Of a stretch of DNA of 64,000 nucleotides, positions 8,006 to 16,032 are shown in pieces. Where the stretch lies: the NCBI GenBank assembly GCA_020635495.1, contig JACJZQ010000002.1:124001-188000 (forward strand), written 5' to 3'. Within the stretch, counting starts at the first letter, position 1; every line of letters starts with the position of its first letter. A program made the translations under genes and the position numbers. This stretch comes from Flavobacteriales bacterium (GTDB taxonomy: Bacteria; Bacteroidota; Bacteroidia; UBA10329). A model generated the notes under the pieces. It was not told the origin of the DNA and ran no database searches. It worked only from the letters and a program-made list of their open reading frames with translations.

Positions 8006-9619
8006 ATGAAACTCCTGATCACCCTACTCACAACCTGTTTCGCGCTTAATCTATCTGCGCAGGTCATTGATCTTTCATCACAACAGAATAGTCTGGCAGA
8101 CACCTTCGATCTGCCTTGGCCGCAATGGGTTTTTGAACACTGGGTGTGGGAAGATGAGAGTACTCAGGAAAGCGCCCTTCAAATTGTAGACGACTACCTA
8201 GCACACGATATTCCGGTCAGTGCCATTATCATCGATTCGCCTTGGGAAACAGGTTACAACACCTTTGAATGGGATACCGCGCTGTTCCATGATGCGCAGG
8301 CCATGATAGACAGTTTCCACTCCAGAGATGTGAAAGTGTTGCTTTGGATAACAGGAATCATCAACATTGATGAAGGCGCCATTTATGATGATGCGGCTGC
8401 TGCCGGCTATTTCATGAAAACCTTGCCATTCGATAACAACCCAGCCGTGGTCAATTGGTGGAAAGGCGATGGAAGTCTCATCGATTGGTTCAATCCAGAT
8501 GCCGTTACCTGGTGGAAAGGACTGATGGACAACATGTTGGATATGGGAATAGACGGTTGGAAATGCGATGGAACCGATTTCTCCGCCATACAAACTCCTT
8601 GGTCGGATGGCGCCAATTCGTTCATTTCCAGACTCGATTACTCGCATGCTTACTATCAGATTCATTTCGATTACACCCGCGAAGTTTTGGGAGATGATGC
8701 TGTGATACATGCCAGACCTATTGACAATTACGGCATTGCCGACATTGGTGGAGAGCAGGTGTCCTTCTCCCCTGTCCAGACCGGTTTCGCAACTTGGGTT
8801 GGAGACCAAGATGCCACGTTTGAAGGTTTGGGCTGGGCGCTGAATAACATGTACCATTCTGCAGAAATGGGATACTTGGTCATTGGTTCTGATATCGGTG
8901 CGTATCGTGAGAACGACCTGTACCCAACCAACGGTCGGTCAAAAGAACTCTTTATCCGTTGGGCGCAGTTGAGCACCTTTTGCGGACTGATGGAAAACGG
9001 TGGTGGCGGAGAACATCGCCCTTGGATGTTTGACCAAGAGACCGAAGACATTTACCGCGATCTGGTTGAATTCCGCTACGAAACGTTGGTTCCTTACCTC
9101 ATGTCGCATAGCGAAGCGTATTTCAGTAGCGAGCAATCGCTGATGCAATTCTTCAACAATTCCGATTACAGTTTCATGTTGGGACCCGATTACTTCGTTG
9201 CGCCATTCTTAGAGGAAGGTACTGACATCACCGTCAATTTCCCGCCAGGTTTTGAGTGGATATATCTGTACGATAATGCGCAGGTTTACCAGGGAGGTAC
9301 CAGCGAATCACTCACTGTTCCGTATTCGGAATACCCTGTCTTCGTGAAAGGAAATGCACTTTCAGTTGATGAGCTGTCAGAAGCTCAAGTTGCCATTTAC
9401 CCGAATCCGGTAGAAGATCTGCTCAACATCAGCATCTACGAGAATGGCGTTAAAGACGCAACGGTTGAGCTGTTCGATATCAGCGGAAAATTGTTGCTAT
9501 CAGAAGCATTGATAGGCCTCCAAAATACCCTTGACATTTGGGCTTTGGAAGCTGGCATTTACCAAATCCGTATTCAGGCCAATGAAAAAATGGCCATTAG
9601 AAAGATCATAAAACGTTGA
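8006..9619 (+). CDS. Secreted GH31 alpha-glycosidase with T9SS sorting domain
   Basis: A 537-residue exported glycoside hydrolase of family 31. A signal peptide ends at LSAQ (about 19). The barrel then begins almost at once, without the N-terminal beta-sandwich that usually precedes it in GH31. The likely nucleophile is D188 in GIDGWKCDGTD and the likely acid/base D267 in WVGDQ; GSDIGAY corresponds to the usual DIGGF region. A short beta domain follows. The tail from YPNPVEDLL is a type A T9SS sorting domain ending KIIKR. A TAACTTCG box lies 20 nt upstream. Substrate is probably an alpha-glucan, judging from the GH13 operon opposite. Confidence 0.87.
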   Translation: MKLLITLLTTCFALNLSAQVIDLSSQQNSLADTFDLPWPQWVFEHWVWEDESTQESALQIVDDYLAHDIPVSAIIIDSPWETGYNTFEWDTALFHDAQAMIDSFHSRDVKVLLWITGIINIDEGAIYDDAAAAGYFMKTLPFDNNPAVVNWWKGDGSLIDWFNPDAVTWWKGLMDNMLDMGIDGWKCDGTDFSAIQTPWSDGANSFISRLDYSHAYYQIHFDYTREVLGDDAVIHARPIDNYGIADIGGEQVSFSPVQTGFATWVGDQDATFEGLGWALNNMYHSAEMGYLVIGSDIGAYRENDLYPTNGRSKELFIRWAQLSTFCGLMENGGGGEHRPWMFDQETEDIYRDLVEFRYETLVPYLMSHSEAYFSSEQSLMQFFNNSDYSFMLGPDYFVAPFLEEGTDITVNFPPGFEWIYLYDNAQVYQGGTSESLTVPYSEYPVFVKGNALSVDELSEAQVAIYPNPVEDLLNISIYENGVKDATVELFDISGKLLLSEALIGLQNTLDIWALEAGIYQIRIQANEKMAIRKIIKR

Positions 9620-9621
9620 TC

Positions 9622-10071
9622 ATGCACAAGTTTCGCTCTCGAGTAAGCGTACTCTTACTTCTGTTCGTAGTACTGACCGTAGTTCCCGTTTTCTTTTTTG
9701 GCGAACCAAATGAAGAAGCTTGGGTTGCGTTTTCTGTTCTCGGACTGAGTATTGGTATTGTGCTGTTGATGTTGTTCGGTATGAGTTATGAGATCGGAGA
9801 AAACTATCTCATCATCAAAGTGGGGCCTATTCCTTACAGCAGAATAAAACTTTCTGAAATTGAAAAGGTAGAGCGCTCTTATAACCCACTCTCTTCTCCA
9901 GCCGCGTCTCTTAAACGGCTTTACGTTAAAGGAAAGAACAAAGACTTGCTCATCTCTCCTTCAGACGAAGAAGAATTTATCCGCATTCTGAAACAGCGAA
10001 ACCCTCACATCTCTGTCAAAATAGATGACGGCAACGATGAGTGGTGGAAATTCTGGAATTGGGATGTCTGA
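9622..10071 (+). CDS. Membrane protein with bacterial PH-like domain
   Basis: A 149-residue protein with two N-terminal membrane helices (about 8-25 and 32-52), then a soluble beta-rich segment. The latter resembles short bacterial PH domains (EIGENYLIIKVGPIPYSRI and LYVKGKNKDLLISPSDEEEF). The C-terminus WWKFWNWDV is unusually rich in tryptophan. I use the ATG at 9622; a TTG at 9616 would overlap the GH31 stop. It follows GH31 by 2 nt and meets the convergent GH13 gene with a 5-nt gap. The role is unknown. Confidence 0.7.
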   Translation: MHKFRSRVSVLLLLFVVLTVVPVFFFGEPNEEAWVAFSVLGLSIGIVLLMLFGMSYEIGENYLIIKVGPIPYSRIKLSEIEKVERSYNPLSSPAASLKRLYVKGKNKDLLISPSDEEEFIRILKQRNPHISVKIDDGNDEWWKFWNWDV

Positions 10072-10076
10072 CGAAT

Positions 10077-12926
10077 CTACCGCTGCAACAAGACCATCTT
10101 CGAAATGGAATGATTGTCTGTTGTAATGGTAACCACGTACTGTCCGTTTGCTGCAGCACTGCCATTGGTATTGTTTCCATACCAGACCACTCTGTTCAAT
10201 CCGTTCCGATTATCCATTGGGTTAATGGTGTTAACGTGCCGTCCTGTGACGTCCGTGATCCTTACCTCTCGCGCAGCGTCTCCTTGCAGTTCGTACTCAA
10301 TGTAGAACATGTCTGCCGATGGATTCGGGTAGATGCGTGTTTGAAGCGGATCATTCTCAGCAATGGCATCTGGCCCTGGCTCTTCAGGCTCTGGTGTGAA
10401 TGACGTATCAGGTACGGGCAACGGCTGGTCTGTGAAGATGTAATACTGTCCGGGCTCGTAATACAAGGTCATGTTCGTTTGGTCAACCTGCAGTGGCTCT
10501 CCTGTCAGGTAGTTGTACCAAGTGCCCGTATGCTGGAAATCAGGGGTCATGTCAAACCCGTTGATATCAAAATTGGCTGTAACACTGGTATTCATGTCTG
10601 GATGAGAAAGCCACATGCGTTTTCCGGTTCCTCCTAGGTCGAGTCCATAGGTGGTAACTGAATAGACTGGCTGCATGTGTTTCAACGTGTTTATTGCGCT
10701 CCAAACTTTGTAGAGTTTCTGACGTGGCTCTTCCCAGAAATAGTTCCATCTAATTGGTTTAGCTGCAGTTCTAGAAAGGTCTAAACCTGATGGCCAAAAA
10801 ATGGATATATCATATCCCAACTCTCCAAACTGCCACATCATTTTAGGTCCCGGAACCAAGGTGAACATGGCCGCAGCTGCCTGCATTCGGTACAGGGCCG
10901 TTGTGGTGTCCGCGCAATTATGATCTGGGTTGGCGGTGTTTCCGTAAGTCACATTTCGGAACATCAATCTATCCTCATCATGGCTTTCCATGTAGCTTAC
11001 AGCCCGTGGCATGTTCCATCCCTTGGCTTGGTAGCTTGTCTGGAATTCCCAGTTGGCATTGGTGGTGTAACCCATTGTTGCCTGATTGAACTGCTCTGAT
11101 GCCTTGCTCCACAGCATGATGTTGCCGTTGGCCAGTACTGTTTCTTCACTGTTATCACCCAAGTGCTCCAAAATCATGTGGAAGTCGGGTGAGTAAGACC
11201 AGATGGTATTCGCGTAATCGAAAATGATATTGACACGACTTTGATCGTACTGAGACCAGTAACCAATGTCTTGACCAGAATTGGTCTGCGTGAGTCCTTT
11301 CGAAAGATCTACTCGGTAACCATCAATTCTGAACTCCTCTATCCAGTAGCGGAAAATCTTATGGAACATCTGACGCACGTACTGACTTTCGTGATTGAAA
11401 TCGAATCCGACACTGAAAGGGTGCGTAGCAACAGGGTTGTGATACGGGCTTTGCCAAGATGGACGTTGCAAACCGGCATCCCAATACAATTTGACGTAAG
11501 GATTACGCCCAAAAGAATGGTTGGGTACGATATCAAGAATTACCGCAATTCCACGCTGGTGGCACTCATCGATCAATCTTTTCAGATCATTGGCAGGACC
11601 ATACTTCTTATCTACAGCCGTGAAGAAAATCGGGTTATACCCCCAAGAATCGTTGCCCTCAAATTCAATTACCGGCATCAACTTAATGGCGTTGATTCCC
11701 AACTTTTCCAAGTAGTTCAGTGAATCAATCACAGAAGTGAAGCTCTTTCTGAAAGAGAAATCTCTGATCAACAACTCATATATGACCAGATCTTCCTTGG
11801 CAGGACGTTGGTAATTCTGCACTTGCCATTGGTACTCTTCCATCTCCGTTTCGTAAACGGAAACGTTACCATGGGTTTGTTCAGGGTACGAAATCAGGTT
11901 CGGATAGATATTCGGATTGATACCTGCATCGCTCTGCTCTTCCAAGATCTTGTAAGAATACGGATCGGCTATTTTGAATTTTCCATCAACGAAATACTGG
12001 AATCGGTATTCGGTTTGAGGCGTGACATTATTCAGTGTGATCCAGTACCGTTCGCCATCCACAGAACGATTCATCTGATACGCTGGATCAATTTCCCAAT
12101 CGGTTATATCACCTATCAGATAAGCGTTCTCCTTGAATGGCGCCCAAAGGCACAACGTAACCGTATTCGCATCCACTACCGTGATGCCAGGCTCAATTCC
12201 TTGAGGAGGATTGGCAATGGTTGGATCCTGATGCACAATGATATACGTAGTATCGGCAATGGTATTTCCGCCTTGCTCTACGGTGTATGAGAGATAAGAA
12301 CGACCAAAAGCCGAAGTGGAAACACTTGCCGTTGCCATATCACCCAGCGCCTGCCCTATCAATGAGCCATCTTGGTATAGATTGATCAAACTGTTCGGGT
12401 TGTTACTTCGTACCTCGAAAACCAATCCTTCATTCTGGTCAACCACTTTTCCGGGCACAATCGGGTCCATGATAATGGCTTCAAGATCAGTGGTGGTTTC
12501 AAAGATCGGAATGAGAATGTCGCTTCCATCTGCATTGGCTCCAACGGTATTTCCGGCCGCATCTCGGAACACCATGGCAATGGCACGCACACCATCCCAA
12601 GTTCCCGTGTTGTAAAACGACTCTATGTTGATTCCCAATTGGTGCAGACCACCACCAATGTTTGATAGCAGCAGGTCTGGATCAGACTCTCCCCAAATGC
12701 CACGCTGATTGCCCCAAGCGCCTTCATAATCGCTATTGTCTTTGACCAATCCAGTATGGATGTAAACCTGATTGGTTCCAGCAAGAGCCCCGTTACCCTG
12801 ATTGCTATTGAAGGTGAGTGTTATCGAATCCTCTACTGTAACGTAAGGAATATCGGTAGAAACGACTTGAGCACGAACACCCACGCCAGCAAAGAGAATA
12901 CCAGCAATTAGAAAGCACTTTTTCAT
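10077..12926 (-). CDS. Secreted GH13 alpha-amylase-family enzyme with CBM-like and T9SS domains
   Basis: A 949-residue exported enzyme acting on alpha-glucans. The order is: signal peptide ending VRAQ; a domain at about 30-142 shared with the two upstream genes (VYIHTG, WG, MVFRD, DI); a CBM48-like domain at about 250-335 (LIGDITDW, YRFQYFVDG); then the GH13 barrel. All four GH13 motifs are present: DIVPNHS, GYRVDLSKG with the nucleophile Asp, ILEHLGD with the acid/base Glu, and SHDEDR. A beta domain and a T9SS tail from IYPNPSADM follow. Pullulanase, branching or amylase activity cannot be separated here. Last gene of a three-gene operon, 13 nt after its neighbour. Confidence 0.88.
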   Translation of the reverse strand: MKKCFLIAGILFAGVGVRAQVVSTDIPYVTVEDSITLTFNSNQGNGALAGTNQVYIHTGLVKDNSDYEGAWGNQRGIWGESDPDLLLSNIGGGLHQLGINIESFYNTGTWDGVRAIAMVFRDAAGNTVGANADGSDILIPIFETTTDLEAIIMDPIVPGKVVDQNEGLVFEVRSNNPNSLINLYQDGSLIGQALGDMATASVSTSAFGRSYLSYTVEQGGNTIADTTYIIVHQDPTIANPPQGIEPGITVVDANTVTLCLWAPFKENAYLIGDITDWEIDPAYQMNRSVDGERYWITLNNVTPQTEYRFQYFVDGKFKIADPYSYKILEEQSDAGINPNIYPNLISYPEQTHGNVSVYETEMEEYQWQVQNYQRPAKEDLVIYELLIRDFSFRKSFTSVIDSLNYLEKLGINAIKLMPVIEFEGNDSWGYNPIFFTAVDKKYGPANDLKRLIDECHQRGIAVILDIVPNHSFGRNPYVKLYWDAGLQRPSWQSPYHNPVATHPFSVGFDFNHESQYVRQMFHKIFRYWIEEFRIDGYRVDLSKGLTQTNSGQDIGYWSQYDQSRVNIIFDYANTIWSYSPDFHMILEHLGDNSEETVLANGNIMLWSKASEQFNQATMGYTTNANWEFQTSYQAKGWNMPRAVSYMESHDEDRLMFRNVTYGNTANPDHNCADTTTALYRMQAAAAMFTLVPGPKMMWQFGELGYDISIFWPSGLDLSRTAAKPIRWNYFWEEPRQKLYKVWSAINTLKHMQPVYSVTTYGLDLGGTGKRMWLSHPDMNTSVTANFDINGFDMTPDFQHTGTWYNYLTGEPLQVDQTNMTLYYEPGQYYIFTDQPLPVPDTSFTPEPEEPGPDAIAENDPLQTRIYPNPSADMFYIEYELQGDAAREVRITDVTGRHVNTINPMDNRNGLNRVVWYGNNTNGSAAANGQYVVTITTDNHSISKMVLLQR

Positions 12927-12939
12927 GAATGGTTGTTTA

Positions 12940-13845
12940 TCAGTGGTTTACCAACAGTTTTCTCTGAAGGACGTTGGCTTTATCGCTCTGAATATTCAGA
13001 ACATACATTCCGTTGAGGATGTTCTCGGCATCCAATTGAAAAAACGAAGTCCCGATCGGGAAATCGCGAGATTCTGAATAAACAGTCTGTCCGATCATGT
13101 TCACCAACTCAATGGTTGCATTCTGAACCGGCTCTCTCAAACTCAACCGTACATTGACCTGGTCTGTAATCGGATTCGGTCCTATAAACACATCATGCGC
13201 CACTGGTCGGTCCTCAATTCCCACAGAAGATTTGGTGAAAGTCACAAAATCGCAAGGCGAGTTATCTGTTGAGTTGATAACTGTTGGATTCTCTTTGCTA
13301 ACGTTGATAACGAAGATATCCTGACAGCCCTGCTGATCGCGTCCAGAAGCTGAACCATCTTCATTTCTGAATACCAGACCGATCAAATGAACAGGATTGT
13401 TCGGGTCAAGCGGAGCTGAAGCTGTCGTTCCAGTAGCATTTGTTTCCGTACTAACGATGTTCGGGTCAGAATAGTAATCTTCCATAATGAAGGTTTTGCT
13501 GTAAACCCCATTACCCATGTCCACCATCTCACCTACACCATCATCCTGTGGTGCTTGGCCCCAATTACCGACCACGTGCTGCCAAACGTCTGATGCGTAA
13601 GGAACGATCTGATCGGCACAATAATCTTCTGCGCTCTGACTTTGGTTCATTCCGCGGTTCTCAGAACACGCACCCGAGTGCATGTAAACCGTGTTCACCT
13701 GAGCGGCTCCACCTGCACCATCCCCAAGTAGATTGCAATCTACATTGAACATCAATTTGGTGTCGATGGCAATGGTTACCTCAGTTTGTGCCTGAGAGCC
13801 AAATGCAATTGCTGCAACAGCAGCGGTTAGTATAGTTTTTTTCAT
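12940..13845 (-). CDS. Secreted protein with CBM-like domain and T9SS tail
   Basis: A 301-residue exported protein made of little more than a signal peptide (ending SQAQ), one domain at about 22-182 and a T9SS sorting domain from about 217 (IGPNPITDQ). The domain has the same skeleton as in the two neighbouring gene products: VYMHSG, W..VVGNWG, DDGVGEM, then LVFRNEDGSASGRD and DIF. This copy carries an extra cysteine-containing loop (SENRGMNQ to ADQIVPY). No catalytic motif is seen. Between a probable carbohydrate-binding partner and GH13, it may hold starch-like glucan at the cell surface; that is inference. Overlaps the upstream gene by 4 nt. Confidence 0.78.
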   Translation of the reverse strand: MKKTILTAAVAAIAFGSQAQTEVTIAIDTKLMFNVDCNLLGDGAGGAAQVNTVYMHSGACSENRGMNQSQSAEDYCADQIVPYASDVWQHVVGNWGQAPQDDGVGEMVDMGNGVYSKTFIMEDYYSDPNIVSTETNATGTTASAPLDPNNPVHLIGLVFRNEDGSASGRDQQGCQDIFVINVSKENPTVINSTDNSPCDFVTFTKSSVGIEDRPVAHDVFIGPNPITDQVNVRLSLREPVQNATIELVNMIGQTVYSESRDFPIGTSFFQLDAENILNGMYVLNIQSDKANVLQRKLLVNH

Positions 13846-15218
13846 GGTAAGTGTTTTAAAATCCGTTCGTTGATGATGCCTTCTGGCGTTTGTACCTGTA
13901 AGACGTAAATGCCTAGTGGTAGTTTGTCAAGCTCTACTTGTTGTGTTTGAGAATTGAGACCAGCAAGATTCTGATTCAGCTTACCGCGGATGTCCAAAAT
14001 CTGAATTTCCGTGATCTGACTTTTTGCCAAAGAGACGGTTATCAGATCATTGGCGGGAATAGGATAAACCTTGAACCCAAGTTCATTTTTCAGTTCATCA
14101 ATACCCACATCCTGAACCAGAACGTTCTGAGACGTGGTATCAGAACCACAGCCGTTCTCCGCGATCATCGTGACGCCAAACACGGTCTCCGCACCAAATT
14201 CGTACTGAACCGAAGCACCACCAGTCGTGGTCTCATCAATGTTTCCATCTCCGTTAAAATCCCAGTAGACCGTTGTGGCACCCGTACCGTTATCCGTGAA
14301 CTCCACCGTTGTACCAGTAACCGCACTGTAAGAGAAGTTGGCCGTTGGCGAAACTCCTGTAGATATATTGATGAGATCGATTCCCGTACAACCCGATTGA
14401 TCGGTAACCGTGACTGAATAATCTCCCGGCAGGCTAACCTCCAATGTCTGAGATGTTTCTGAAGTGGACCAAACGTAGCTGGCATATCCGGCACCGGCAT
14501 CAAGAATGATGGTTTCTCCATCGCACAACGAAGTGTCAGGACCAAGGTCTACCTGAATGGCACCAGAACCGAATTCCACGTAAATATCATCTGTAGATGT
14601 ACATCCAACACCGTCCGTAAACGTAACAGAATAGGTTCCAGTTTGAGTCACGGTGATGGACTGAGTGGTTTCATTCGTGCTCCAAAGAAGACTCCCTTCA
14701 CTTCCTTCTATATCCAGTCCGGTTACACCACCGAAATCGCATGTGTTTCCATTGGAAGTGTACAAGAAAATGTCGTCATCATTATCGTCCTTTCCAGTAG
14801 CCGAACCATCTCCATTTCTAAACACCATCCAAAGCCCGTTTACATTGGTACCTCCGGGGTAACCGTAGTAACTCGGAACATGAATGGTTATCTGCCAGAT
14901 ATTGTTTCCGAGCGAGGTCATCTGCCCTAGCCCATCATTCATACCCCAATTGCCAACCACATATTCCCAACCACCGAATGCTATTGTCTGGATGCCTGAG
15001 TGCATGTAAACTTCAGAGGCACCGACAAGGCCGCTGACTCCCTGAGATGCATCGTATGTGATTCTCAACGAATCTTCAGAAGCCGTACCGGTTGTAATGG
15101 CACTTATGGTGACCGGATTCCCATTGCATTGTACCACATCATCTCCCAAACTGACAGAACACTGAGAAAATGCGGCATGCGCAAACATCAAAAGCGGAAG
15201 GAGTAGAATTGTTCTCAT
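13842..15218 (-). CDS. Secreted multidomain protein: Ig-like, inserted CBM-like, PKD and T9SS domains
   Basis: A 458-residue exported protein and first gene of the GH13 operon. After the signal peptide (ending AFSQ), an Ig-like unit opens at 24-40 (LGDDVVQCNG). It is interrupted by the shared CBM-like domain at about 47-157 and resumes at 177-206 (LLWSTNETTQ to DGVGC). An uninterrupted copy of the same Ig-like unit follows at 225-277. A PKD domain lies at about 291-369 (WDFNGDGNID) and a T9SS tail at 384-458 (YPIPANDL). No catalytic residues are seen. Likely a surface glucan-binding or adhesion protein. Confidence 0.8.
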   Translation of the reverse strand: MRTILLLPLLMFAHAAFSQCSVSLGDDVVQCNGNPVTISAITTGTASEDSLRITYDASQGVSGLVGASEVYMHSGIQTIAFGGWEYVVGNWGMNDGLGQMTSLGNNIWQITIHVPSYYGYPGGTNVNGLWMVFRNGDGSATGKDDNDDDIFLYTSNGNTCDFGGVTGLDIEGSEGSLLWSTNETTQSITVTQTGTYSVTFTDGVGCTSTDDIYVEFGSGAIQVDLGPDTSLCDGETIILDAGAGYASYVWSTSETSQTLEVSLPGDYSVTVTDQSGCTGIDLINISTGVSPTANFSYSAVTGTTVEFTDNGTGATTVYWDFNGDGNIDETTTGGASVQYEFGAETVFGVTMIAENGCGSDTTSQNVLVQDVGIDELKNELGFKVYPIPANDLITVSLAKSQITEIQILDIRGKLNQNLAGLNSQTQQVELDKLPLGIYVLQVQTPEGIINERILKHLP

Positions 15219-15317
15219 TTACTTAGTGTCATTTTAACACTTACCTATACAATAGTAGGAATTTTCGGTTAGAATCAATGTCTTTCGGTTGGCACTATGA
15301 AACGCAGCGTAACGTGC

Positions 15318-15325
15318 TAACTTTG
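15318..15325 (+). promoter_or_regulatory. -7 box before the methyltransferase gene
   Basis: TAACTTTG matches TAnnTTTG exactly and ends 8 nt before the ATG at 15334. The nearest upstream TTG (15289-15291) leaves 26 nt, slightly longer than the usual 17-23. Confidence 0.5.
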
Positions 15326-15333
15326 GAGAGAAC

Positions 15334-16032
15334 ATGGACTTCAAACACAAGAGCAGATTTCCTTGGCTAAGCCATTTCATCTATTCGCTCAAACACCGCG
15401 GATTGATGAACACCTGCTCCATGGGTCTGAAGGAGTGGCAGAAAGAACGCGAACTGGGAATCAGGACTTTCGGTGCTCATGCCCCAGATGAATTATCCAT
15501 TGAAGCCGATAGCAAATTGGGCGGACATCTTTACCAGCCATCCAGTTCCATCATCTTCGAAAAAGCCATGAACACGTTGCCTTTCAACTTCCAAGACAAG
15601 GTATTTTTAGACATCGGCTCGGGAAAAGGTCGGGCACTTATTCTGGCTGCAGAAGCGGGTTTCAGAAAAGTAATCGGTGTGGAATATGCGTCCGAACTGA
15701 ATGATATGGCTCATACCAACATTGAAACGGTAAGGCAGCGCTTTCCGAACACAGAATTTGTGCTTACCGAAGGAGATGCACTGGCTTACGATTTTCCCGA
15801 AGAAATTGATGTCATCTATCTGTTCAATCCCTTCGATGAAGAAGCTACCCGTGGTCTTTTACGGAAAGTAAAACCGGTTTTTGAGCGCGAAAAACGCATC
15901 GACCTGGTTTATGTGCACCCCATCCACTGCCAAGTTCTGCAGCAGGAATTGGGAGAGCCGATCTCGGTCATTCAGAACCTCAAAGGAATTCCTGAGGCTA
16001 AGGTTTTCAGTAATCGAGTAGAAAACGGATAG
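15334..16032 (+). CDS. Class I SAM-dependent methyltransferase
   Basis: A 232-residue soluble protein with a Rossmann methyltransferase core. Motif I is FLDIGSGKGRALILAAEAG near 92-110. Acidic motif II is GVEYASEL. GDAL at about 150 follows, and the catalytic-face motif is YLFNPFD near 172. The N-terminal 85 residues are helical and basic. The substrate is unknown; the short LFNPF motif resembles small-molecule or protein lysine methyltransferases of DOT1-like topology, but I would not name it. The 3' end overlaps the convergent E1 gene by 26 nt. Confidence 0.8.
   Translation: MDFKHKSRFPWLSHFIYSLKHRGLMNTCSMGLKEWQKERELGIRTFGAHAPDELSIEADSKLGGHLYQPSSSIIFEKAMNTLPFNFQDKVFLDIGSGKGRALILAAEAGFRKVIGVEYASELNDMAHTNIETVRQRFPNTEFVLTEGDALAYDFPEEIDVIYLFNPFDEEATRGLLRKVKPVFEREKRIDLVYVHPIHCQVLQQELGEPISVIQNLKGIPEAKVFSNRVENG

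Noticed and set aside
8198..8857. 219-codon open frame on the minus strand inside the GH31 gene
   Set aside because: Composition is that of an antisense shadow; no recognisable domain, no promoter, and the plus-strand gene has clear catalytic motifs across it.
11241..12290. Two 160-codon plus-strand frames inside the GH13 gene
   Set aside because: They lie opposite the conserved GH13 barrel motifs and translate to Arg/Ile-rich low-complexity sequence without family resemblance.
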